Below are positions 39,101 through 51,100 of a stretch of 64,000 bases of DNA, one piece after another. The stretch is taken from NCBI RefSeq assembly GCF_014356525.2, contig NC_052518.1:98663422-98727421 (forward strand). The letters are read 5' to 3'. The position numbers and the translations under genes are program-made. The stretch comes from Nilaparvata lugens. Lineage: Eukaryota; Arthropoda; Insecta; Hemiptera; Delphacidae. The notes under the pieces are model-generated. The model saw only the letters and a program-made list of their open reading frames with translations, ran no database searches and had not been told where the DNA came from. Each line of letters begins with the position of its first letter. Positions within the stretch are counted from its first letter, which is position 1.

Positions 39101-42100
39101 GGCAGTCACTATGCCGGTTTGTTTCTTGAATAAATCTTTTTAAAAAGGATGTCACGTGTTCCATTTACTTAACTTGAGACAATTGAAACAACGCTTACAG
39201 CAGGCCTTCCAGAACGCCATTCAGTCATCAACCAAAGCAGCTGATAGTCGAGCCAAAATAGCCAACAGAGGGAGAACGCAGCGAGAATTTAAACTGAGAG
39301 ACCTTGTGTACTTGCTCGAACCAGCCATCAAGCCTGGTGAAGCCAGTAAATTCCATCACCCTTGGGCTGGTCCCTATATGGTTACCCGGAGGATGTCCCC
39401 AGTAAATGACATGATCAAGATGACTGATGGCCGACAAGTTAACGTACATGTGAACAGATTGAAGCCATGCCTGAAACCAAATGATGTATTCAGAAGCGAA
39501 GAATCAGTGGTGGGAGCTAACAAACCTGAAAAACCTGAGCTCAGGAAAGAAGGCGATATGCCAGAAGGAACTGATGACGAAGAGGAAGTTGAATATTGGC
39601 CTCCTTATACAGAATAAGAAGACAGTCCTGCTGTGGATGACAGGCTGGGAAAACTAGAAACAGAGACACTGGTTCCAGAGCCCGAGAGAGGATTGGAGCA
39701 AGAAGAGATGGATGAGATTGACGGAGATGCTGAGGATGATGTGTTCGAGCAAGTACAATCTCCCCCAAGCCCATGCTCTCCTGACTGTTTGAGAGGGGAC
39801 ACTGAATACCGACCCCGCGGTAGATATCTGACATGGGCTCGGACTTCACCCTATCTATTAAGGAGTAGGGCGAACACCCTTGTTTAATTCCCCACCTCAG
39901 CCCCGGGGGTTCTGCAAGATGAGATGGTCACTGTCAACCGGAAGTTATCTGGACAAGCTGAGAGCAATACCGACTATATTGGACAACTAGCTGATAAGTT
40001 GAAAGATAATACAAAATTTATAAAATGGATGGAAGGATTAGGAAAGCACTCAGAAGTAATGGAATCTTGCTTGATAATTTTGTTAACATAACTGGTAAGT
40101 TTAAGGATTTATAATTAGCAATAGTGACTAGTTTATAGACTTAAGAAAATTGTTGACTGTTATCCAAGAGGTGTCTAAGGGCAAATTTAGTGAGAAGCTT
40201 ATTACTCCTTCAGAGTTGAAGCAGATACTTGTAAGGGTGTGTTCTAGCTTGCCTCAAGAATTAGGGCTCATTGCCAGCACTAATGAAGTATACTCTCATA
40301 ATCAAGCCTCTTGTACACATGCCATGTCTCTTGCTGGGGTGATCCAAATAATAGTCAATCTGCCGTTAACTGTGGCTGGGCGTCGTTTCACGGCGTACTG
40401 TGCCATTCCTTTTGCAGTTGCTGACACAGCCCCAGGGTTGGCAACCCGATACCAGCTGGAGAGGAGCAACATCTTGATGAGTGAGGACCGCCAGCATTAT
40501 GCTGTACCACCTGAGGGGTACCTGAACCATTGCCGACCTGGAGTACTGGCCATTTGTCCAGTCACCCACACCACCTCACCTGCCTCATCACCTTGCACCT
40601 GGATGAGTGGGAAGCCACTCAACGCCTGTGCTGCAGGATCGCCATCCTGGGCACACCTGAGGATGCATGGGACTGGGACCACTATCACCATCACTGGTTG
40701 TACAGTGTAACCAGTGAGCAGCACCCCACACCTGACACCATTGTAATTGGTATTGGTTATATAAATACCTCCACCAATTACAATGTCAAAATCCTGTGAT
40801 TTTTAATAAAATTATCAGTGACGTTCACATGTTATATTTTATGATATTCGGTTATTCCTATCATAACAGGTTATCACTAGTGAAAACAAATAAGTTTTCA
40901 TGATTTTGATAAATTTATCGTAGAAAAATGGTTTACCATATGCTGACATTTCCTTTTAAATTGAATTTTTGAACAAATGATTGAGGGCTGATGAATATTG
41001 TATCACAATACACATGTTGTTCTTGAAAAGTAACAAGTTGATCACTTCAAAAACATATGATATTTTTAAAAGTAACAGGTTAGAAATTATGCAATAGTCG
41101 TACCACGAGATGCCATTTGAGACTAGTCGCATATTCATACGCGACGTGACGTGACACGAGCCTGCTAGACGATTAAATATCACATTAAAAAGTTCACACG
41201 TGCCAGCCTCGTCTCAATGTGAACATTATAATATGATCCTATGATATTAACTCATCTAGCAGACTTGCTTCACATCTATATGCGACTAACCCACATTGAT
41301 AGTTTTTCTAGTGGATTCTGTCACATGTCACATGTCCGTTGAAATTAATAGGTGAATATGTAACTTGTGACTTTTATGAAAGTCATAAAGTTTCAAGTCA
41401 CAAATCCTTGTGAATAAACCTATGAATTTCAGCGGAACGAATAACTAGCCATAAGTAGTAGCCACACCACGAGATGGGCACTTCTGAAATTGTCTCAAAT
41501 GCCATCTCATGGTACGGCCACAGAATAGATACAGAATGGAAACTGTCAATCAAACGCCTATCAAACCAATGCTTTTTACATGGCACAAATACTAGACACG
41601 TCACGTGACCTTAGGAAGTTCCAATCCTGGTCTTCTGATTGGCTCGCGGCAGTGAACGAGATCAATTGATCCGGATCAGTAAAGTGATCCGAACCTCCCA
41701 TCAATACTATTACAATGCGGAACTTCCTAACAAGATGGCGGATTTTTGCGCCAGGGTACTAGCCGAGTTTCCATACTGTATGTGTACTGCGGTACGGCTA
41801 CTGTAGCATAATAACAAACTTGCTACATCATGGAACATCATAAGTTTTAAAAGTGACTAACTAGTTACGTTTCAAGAACATCATGTGTTTTCACAGTAGA
41901 ATAATATTCCTCAATCCTCAATCATATGTTACTAGATAATTTATCATTTTATGATTCAAAATTCAGTTTCACATGAAAAAGCAACAGTTTTCAGCCTATT
42001 CGAAATCATGAAAATTCTTGTCAGTTTTCACTGTGATAAACGGTTATTAAAAAATAACTGAATATTATTACCCAATGTATTCGCACCCCCACTCTAAATT

Positions 42101-45100
42101 TAATTGTATTACTACTATACCTGCTCTAGAACATGGATTTCCCATAGTTGAGTAGGTTAATTTCCGAAAAAATGCAATTTATTTATATTTGTAGTAAATT
42201 TCATATATTGTATTTTTGAATTATATGTACATTTTATTGATTAGATTGTTTTATTTGTATATTAATGGAAATGAAATTTATTTGTATTTGTATTATAAGA
42301 AATAACAAGTAACAGTCACTGATAATTTGAAAAATCACATGTGACAGGAAGGGGTTTGGACATTACATTATAAAAAGAAAGGTTAATTTTACCAATGAAA
42401 AAAGCAAAAAGTATGTTAAAATTAACCAGTAGAGGGGCGGTTATGGTATACATGGACTGGATAATTTTAACGATATAAAAATGATAAAACGATTCACCGT
42501 TTGTTGGTAAGAATGTATTGGATGCCTATCGAATGTACTATCTGCGCAGAGGGTATTTCATATGAGTTGAATTTATATAGCGGTTGCGGGTGATGATGCG
42601 GCAACAAGGAGCGTGCTCCTTCCTCTAGCGTTTCAGATTCACAACTACTTAACTTTTAGGGCCGGTTTCCGAGCTCGGGATCTATAAGTTCTGGACTTAC
42701 AAAGTTCAGGACTGAAATAAGCTCTCGGGTCTAAATCGAATTTCTGAGTCACGATATTATCTTCTAAACTCCGGAGTCTATAAAGTTCTCGACTTATTTG
42801 AGTCCAGGACTTTAATGTAGTAAACATGAGGGAAATTCACAACATTTTGCTGTTATATTGTTGGCATTATAGCAAAACAAAAACAGCTGATTGAAGCGGG
42901 ATAATTCAAATGAGCATGCTCTCCAAACTATTTTGTGAAAATACGTTTTGATTTTTTTGTAGGCCTATTCAAAGCAAAACCTAACTTTTTGAAAGATGAA
43001 TGAATAAAAAAAATTTATTTCACTTTATGCTATTATTGATCATTGATCCTAATCAGTGATTTTGGAATAAAAATTTCATTAGGCTATTGAGTTTGAAAAC
43101 GTATTTGTTTTGAAAAAAAACTGGAATAATAATTTTTTATTGTTATATTAATATGTTGAATATGACATTGATTAATAACATTCAGATTGGAATATCACAT
43201 ATTTACCGTCTGGAAAAGGAAATTCACAGTCTCCAACAGTACACTAGACTGGATAACTTGGAAATAGTTGGGATTCCCGAAACTAAAGAAGAGAATTTGC
43301 CGCTCATCATGGAATCGGTAGCTAAAACGATAAATGTGAGCTTCAAGAAGGAGGACTTATCCATCGTTCATAGAGTTCCCAATGCTAAAGGGTCTTCTTC
43401 AATTGTCGCAAAATTTACTTCAAGATCTAAGAAGATTGAGTGGATCACAGCTTCGCGAAAGAAGAGAGTCATTAAATCCAGCGATATATGCAGTAAACTA
43501 CCGACCGCAACGGTGTACGTCAATGAACATTTATCTCCATTCTTCAAACGTTTACTGGGTAGAGCTAAGGACCTGAGAATGAAGAAGAAACTCGCGTTTG
43601 TCTGGGTTCGTGATTGCAAGATCTTCGTAAAACAAACTGAAAATTCGCGAACAAGAAGAATTATGTGTGATGAGGATTTGGACGAATATAATAAGTGAAT
43701 AATAATAATTATGAGAAACCGTAAATTCTGAATTAATATTTCTCGATGCGCAGTGAACTGGTTATTTGATTTTGTTTTGTTCTATATATTTACAATTTTT
43801 TCTGTCTCTAACATTTTTCCATTTGTTTTTTTTTGTTTTTGTTTTGTTTTTTAAACATATATATTAATGAATCATGAGTATAATTTTGATGAGGTGATTG
43901 AATTGGAATGTTTTAATGCAATTGAAAGTGATGATATCTTCGGTTTTGATCCAGTGGTTTATGTGGATGGGCATGAGATGGGCAATACAAATTTCCTAAA
44001 TATATTACACATGAATATCCGCAGTATTAGTAAAAATTTCGATGAATTCATTTACACTGTACAAAACTGCAAGATTAAGTACGATTTAATAGTATTAACC
44101 GAGACGTGGATGACTGAAAACAGATCTTTTGATTACGGAATAGACGGTTACTCGGTTATTGATAAGCCAGGCCAGCTGAACAAAAGTAACGGTCTGTGTT
44201 TGTTTGTGAGGGATGGCATAAAGTTTGACTGTGTCAATTGTGAGAGCTCGGAGGCTGATATCGTCTCGATTAGATTACAAGCATTCGACTGCTTCGTATC
44301 GTTGATTGCCGTGTACAGATCACCCTCTGCTAATATTGAAGTTTTCTTTAACGAGTTAGATATTATTCTGAGAAATATTGATAAGAATGAGAATGCGGTT
44401 TTAATAGGAGATATAAACATTGATATCTTACGTAACAGTAGTTTGGCAAATGAATATAGCGGTCTAATGCAAATGTATGGCCTGAGATCTCTTATTAATA
44501 TACCTACTAGAGTAACACACAATACAGGTACATGCATAGACCACATTTTTTACAAAAATGCTAATTTTAAATATGAAAACATAATAAGCTCTGTTCAAAG
44601 GACCTGTATTACTGACCACTTCTGTACTACACTACACATAGGAAATTCAAACCCAGTCTATATTGATGTAAAGGAGAATATTATTAAACGGATAAACTAT
44701 AAGAACCTTACGGACAAGTTGAGACAGGAAAGTTGGAAGAATGAAACTACTTTTAATGAGGCTAATCTTGATTTGGATGACAAAATAAATGCTTTCTTTA
44801 ATAAACTGATGGACCACATAGATTCTGCGACCGAACAAATTAAAATGACAAATAAAAATAGACCATTAAAAAAATGGATAACTTCAGGGCTAATAAAATC
44901 CATAAGAGAGAGGGACAAACTACATAAAAAACTAAAAATCCAACCATTTAATGCTACACTGAAAGCTAGATACAAAAACTATAGAAATCTACTTAACACA
45001 TTAATTAAGAAAGCTAAACTAGACTACTTTAAAAATAAAATGTCAACTTGTAAAGGGAACAACAAAAAGACGTGGCTCTGTATAGAGGAAATTTTAGATA

Positions 45101-48100
45101 TAAAACGAAATAGAAAAGCTCCTGACATCGACCCTATAATATTAAATAATTATTTCTCGCAAGTAGGTAGAAGTTATGCAGAAAATCTGAATAATAGTTT
45201 GAACTCAAGTCACCCAGTACCAACTTTAGTTCCACACACTCAACATTTTCGAGATTCGTTTTTCATTTTCCCTACAAATTCCGATGAAGTTGCTGCCATG
45301 ATAAATACATTAAAAACTAATTCATCTCCTGGTATTGATAATATAAGCAATGTTTGTTTGAAAAATATATCAGAATACATATCTCAGCCTTTATCAATTT
45401 TGTTTAACAAATGTTTCGAAACAGGTCATTTTCCTTCACACTTTAAGGTTGCAAATATAATTCCACTATTTAAATCAGGTGAGAGACAAGCTCCTGAAAA
45501 TTATCGCCCTATTAGTTTAATAAGTAACCTGTCTAAGATTTTTGAAAAATTGATGAAGGTACGTATGATGAAATATCTTCAAAGGCATAATTTAATAGCA
45601 GAAAATCAATTTGGTTTTCAAGAGGGAAAATGCACTGAGGATGCAATATCAGAGCTGGTGAGGATTGTGACAAATAATTTTCAGATGAACAGAAGGACCT
45701 TGGCTGTCTATTTGGACTTAGCCAAGGCCTTTGATACTATTCCTCACATCTTTCTCTTGAGAAAGTTGGAGGGTATAGGTTTTCGTGGCACAGTTTTGAA
45801 ATTTTTTGAGAATTATTTGAAAGACAGATCACAAATTCTGACTATAGATGGAAAAACCAGTAAACTAACTTTAACTGAGTTCGGCCTTCCACAGGGAACG
45901 GTTCTGTCACCAATTCTATTTCTCCTCTATATTAATGACCTATTGAGACTTGATATAGCTGGTTGTCATTCGATCTCTTTTGCTGATGACACGGCATTGG
46001 TCTTTACTGGTTCAAGCTGGGATGAAGCTAAGCGCTTGGCAGAGTCTGGTCTCACACGTGTTAAATCATGGCTTGACCAACACATTCTTACACTGAATGC
46101 CAATAAGAGTGTATATATGGTATTCTCACCAGCAGTGAGCTCTCTCCCCAGAGATATTCTGAATACTGGTATCAGAATACACTCTTCAATCTGTCTTGAA
46201 CGGGAAAGATTGCGGACTGGTGATGGAGATTGTGATTGTCACTCATTAAAAAACGTGAAAGAAACTAAATATCTAGGAGTCTTTGTAGACTCTCATCTTA
46301 AATGGAATGCACATATAAATAACATGTGTAAGAAAATAAAACACATAATTCACAAATTCCATAGATTGAATGAGCTCAATGACCCAACTATAATAAAGAT
46401 GGCTTATTCAGCATATGCCCAGTCCATATTGCAATATGGTATTAGGGTATGGGGTGGAGCATTGGACATCCATTTTAATAAAATCTCCGTAATTCAAAGA
46501 TATATTTGAAAGCTGCACTTGGAAGACCAAGACGATATCCCAGCCATAGCCTTTTTGCAGAGTTCCCAGTTTTAACAGTGAGACAACTTTACGTGAAAAA
46601 CTTAATTCTAGCCGTTCATAAGTATAAAAATCTCTTTGAAACTAACATTCCATCGTATAATTTCCGTTCATCATCTCATTACCGCATTCCTAGAACAAAT
46701 TTAACAGTATGCCGCAGGCAGTTCATATACATGAGTAATAGATTAATGAATATTTTGCCAGACCAATTAATCTCAGATAGATTTAATAAATCAGCCATTA
46801 AAATATAGAGAGATGGATCAGAAGTAACAATGTTTTTCGCCTCATGTACAGTTAGAATCTACTTTATTAAAAAAAAACTTTTTTCTTTGATATTATTTTC
46901 ACTAAGTTATATTTTTTTCAGATATTATATTACTACAATTATTATTATTATTATTATTTAAGTTATTTATTTATTATTACTACCATTCAAATAAAATGTT
47001 TAATCATCTTTTATGTTTATGTTAAATTAAATGAAATCTTTTGGTACTCGTTGCTAGCACACAAACTTAGGTTTTGCTGGCAACGCCAATTAAATTTTAA
47101 GTTAAAATTTTATTTTTATTCTGTATAAGTATGAAGTATTTATTTATTCATTATTGTTATCTTTATAATTGGCAAATAAATGGTTTTGATTTTTTTTGAT
47201 TTTGAATATAAATTCCAAGCCAATCCTTGAATTATTTTTCTTGAACATTTTTAGGTTATGTCACATTCGTAAAATAAGGTTAGTTTTTACGCATAATTCT
47301 GATACAATTTTATTGCAAACTATAAATTATGAATTTAGATGGACTAATCCAAATAATTTAGGTATTCCATGACATCTATTTGGCTTTTCATCTACTCCAA
47401 AACAATAACTGAATTGTGTTTGCTCAGTTAAGTCTAGAACTTAAATTTAAACCCGACCCCAGTTGAGGGTTTAAAATTACGCTGTTTCAAGTTCTGGACT
47501 TAACGATTTTTAATAAATCCTCGACTCGGAAAGAGGCAAGAATCTAATTCAAGTCCTGGACTTATAAGCCCTTCACACAGAAAGCGAAATTATAGACTCC
47601 AGGGTCTAACGTGATCTCTAAACTCCAGAGTCTATTTGAGTCCTCGACTACGTTACCGCCCTGACTCGGAAAGCCAATTTTCTGACTCCAGAGTTTAAAG
47701 CCAGTTAAAGTCTAGAACTTGGCTGAATCCCGAGCTCGGAAACCGGCCCTTAATGTTGAAAACGGGGGAAAGACAGATTGAAGCTTCAACTCGTGGCTAT
47801 CTTATCTTGCCTGTCTAACTATTGTTATCACTAGCCTCTACAATATGTAACTTGTGACTAAAGAAGCGGGCCCAGTAATAAAATATAGATGAATATTTAT
47901 TCAGCGTTTGACAGATACAAAACACATATACAACCCATGTCTCAAATGCCCACATACACTCTATTTTTCCAATTTCTTTGAGATTTGTAGTTTTTGGTCA
48001 GGAGATCATAAGTTTGTCTGATCGCCATTATTTGCTAGTCCATTTAGCGTTAACCAATGTGCACCATGGAGGCGAACTAGCGTTACACATATTTGAATTA

Positions 48101-51100
48101 TAAAAACTAACAATCTAGCAGGCTAGATTCACTAAGACTCAAATGAACTTTGATTATATGAGTATAAAATTATTTAATAAGTTACCACTAGATGCTATAA
48201 ATGTTACCTTTAGAAAATTTAAATTTATAATGCTCAAGTTCCTGAAAGCCGAACCACTTTATTCACTTCAAGAATGGCATGATCTGAGTATGGAGAGCCT
48301 TTCTTTTTCATGACTAATTTCACTGTTCAAATGTATTTATAGGCTATATCTATTCAAGTATTATTCATGTATAGAACTCATATATTTTGTGGAAGCTTAT
48401 TGATTATGCGTGTTCAGACTTCATATTGATGTGTGAAATTGCTTCATTCTGTATTTGTCTGTGTGACTTTTGTATGAATATTGTATGTACATAGTCTGTA
48501 TAATAAGTAACCGGACTGACCTCAGGAAATTTTCTATGGGCAAAATATGTACAATTTTTCATTAGATATCTTCAAAGTAGTCCCTATTGGAGTCGATAAC
48601 ACGCTGATACCGGATTTTTCAAATCCCTGAACGCTCCCTGGAAGTCGGCAACCTCTATGCTGTCTAGAACCCTCGTCGTGGCACGTTGAACGTTTTCCAG
48701 AGTCCCGAACCGCGTCCCCTTAAGTTGTCTCTTGATCTAGAGAGGTTCACAAACAGTTTGTGCCACCCGGCCAAACTGTAAACGACCAATATTACAGAGA
48801 GGTGCTCCGTCGACTAACCGCACGGGTTCATCGAGTCCGTCCGGGGATTGCCGATTCGTGGATCCTCCATCACGACAATGCTCCGTCGCAAACCTGCCTG
48901 CGCGTCACCGAGCAGCTGGCCAAACAGTCGAGGGTAATGTTGCCGCATCCTCCTTAAGCCCGGATATGGCACCACCGGACTTCTTTCTGTTCCCCAAGAT
49001 CAAGATACAACTTAAGGGGACGCGGTTCGGGACTCTGGAAAACGTTCAACGTGCTACGACGAGGGTTCTAGACAGCATAGAGGTTGCCGACTTCCAGGGA
49101 GCGTTCAGGGATTTGAAAATCTGGTATCAGTGTGTTATTGACTCCAATAGGGACTACTTTGAAGATATCTAATGAAAAATTGTACATATTTTGCTCATAA
49201 AAAATTTCCTGAGGTCAGTCCGGTTACTTATTATACAGACCCTGTATTTTGTTTCTTGATGACTATGTCTATTGCACTATGTGTTTAATGACAATAAAGA
49301 ATTCTATTCTAATTGCTAGTACAATTTTGAGGTTAATGAAGGTTGAAATTTAAACTTTCAATTTTCACAGATAAATGATAATTTTATAGTAGAATAATAC
49401 AGATAGAATAAAAGTTGAAATTGCGCTGCACTTACCTGTAAGGTCTTTATTGTAGAAATGAGTGTGTCTCTTTGTTCACCAGAAACGCCACCTTTCTGCA
49501 ATCTTTCAACCAGTAACTTTTGATTCGCGATCTGTTTACTCAACAAATCCTGTTTTCGTTTCCTGAAGTCCAAATTCAACCGCAGAGCTTCTTTGCGGAT
49601 TTCCTCTTGCTTTTTCTTTATCGATTCTTTGACTGCGTGCATTTCTTGCGATTTCTTCAATGTCTGCATCATTTCAGCTGAATTCTGCATAGCAGCCGGC
49701 TACAAAACAATTCAGTTCAAAAAATAATACATAAACGTTATAATTGTTATAAAATAAACAGATTAAGGAAATATATTTCCCCACTTGGACTTTAGTTCCA
49801 AGTTACAATAATTTATTATTGAGAACAAAACCCCTTATTTTTTATAGACAATTTAAAACATTTTCATAAAGGTAATATTCTTTAGGTACACATCTTGTAA
49901 CCACACTTACTGGAAAGTGATCAGTTAATTTCTAGGTTTATCATGCACTTGTTTGAGAACATTTTTTGCTGGAGGAAATCAATTCATTTGATAATTTGAG
50001 GTCATATTCCTCAGATACACATCTTCTACACTGACCACATTTACTTGGAAAAGTGATCAGTTAATTTCCAGGTTACTATGTACTTGTTTGGGATTTTTTT
50101 TTTTTGCTAGAGGAAGTACATTTATTTATTCATTTAAGGTCATATTATTCAGATATATACATATTCTACACTGACCACATTTACTGGAAAAAATGATCAG
50201 TCAATTTCCAGGTTTACCATGCACTTGTTTGTAAATGTTTCTTGCTGTAGGAAATACATTTATTTATTCAATTATCATTTAAACATTTGCTTCTCAGGCA
50301 GGGTGCACAGTACACATCCCACAACAATACATTAACTAAATGTTGAAGTAAAATGTTTAAAACGAAATCACTGCTATTACCAAAGATTTGCAACACTGTC
50401 GTTCCAGAATTTCCATAGGAGGCACAACCCAAATGAGACTACATTTTTTCAAGGCATCTTAAAGAATTGAATATTCAATTCAATTCTTTTTATTTGCCAT
50501 CAATACAATTTACAATAAATTATTCAAGAAATTCATAGAAATAAAAATAAAACATAGCTTACAATCAAAAATTATAAATTAAATATATTTAAATCAAAAA
50601 TTCATTAAGGCAACAACCCAGCAAGGAAAATCCTGTCCGCTGGGCGTGAGCATCAGTTCAATATTATTTTATTATTATAAATAAAAATAAATATGGCAAA
50701 ATTTTAGAATCACGTAAGTAAACAAAAAAAAATAAGGTTGAAAAAAAATGTATATTATAAAATATTATCGAGAGTAAAGAAAAATGTCTCAATTATCCAT
50801 TTATTTATCTGTGCCCCATGTCTATCCTCAGTTAAAAATTGCATACCATTTGGGATTAAATTAATTAATTTTGTGCTTAAATAATTTAATTGTCGACGTA
50901 ATATTGTTAGGTTAGTGTGATTTATGTTGAATAAATTATGAAAATTTAACCTGAAATTATATGTGACTAGATTATTCCTTATTGTAAATTTATCTTTATT
51001 TTTTCTTATGTAGTAGAGAATTTTTTTAATATATAGTTGGCGTATGGTCATTACCTTGAATTCATCAAATGTGTCCCTGCTTGGATGAATTCTTGGTCTA

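Larger units (their letters stand above)
43150..47210 (+). mobile_element. Nearly full-length LINE (Jockey/CR1-like)
   Basis: It contains an ORF1 remnant (43153-43698), an almost intact ORF2 (43867-46808 with one frameshift) and a 3' UTR with an AT-rich tail ending in a T-rich ATTTTTTTTGATTTTG near 47205. It is inserted in the TIR element at 42659-47749. The 5' edge is uncertain, probably a slight truncation within ORF1. Confidence 0.85.
42659..47749. mobile_element. 5.1-kb TIR element (PIF/Harbinger-like) holding a LINE
   Basis: The ends GGGCCGGTTTCCGAGCTCGG and its perfect inverted partner are flanked by TTA on both sides (42656-42658, 47750-47752), the duplication type of PIF/Harbinger. 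Both subterminal regions carry many copies of short palindromic motifs of the type AAGTCCNGGACTT and GACTCCAGAGTCT. No transposase is found. Without the LINE the element would be about 1 kb, so it is non-autonomous. Confidence 0.82.
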
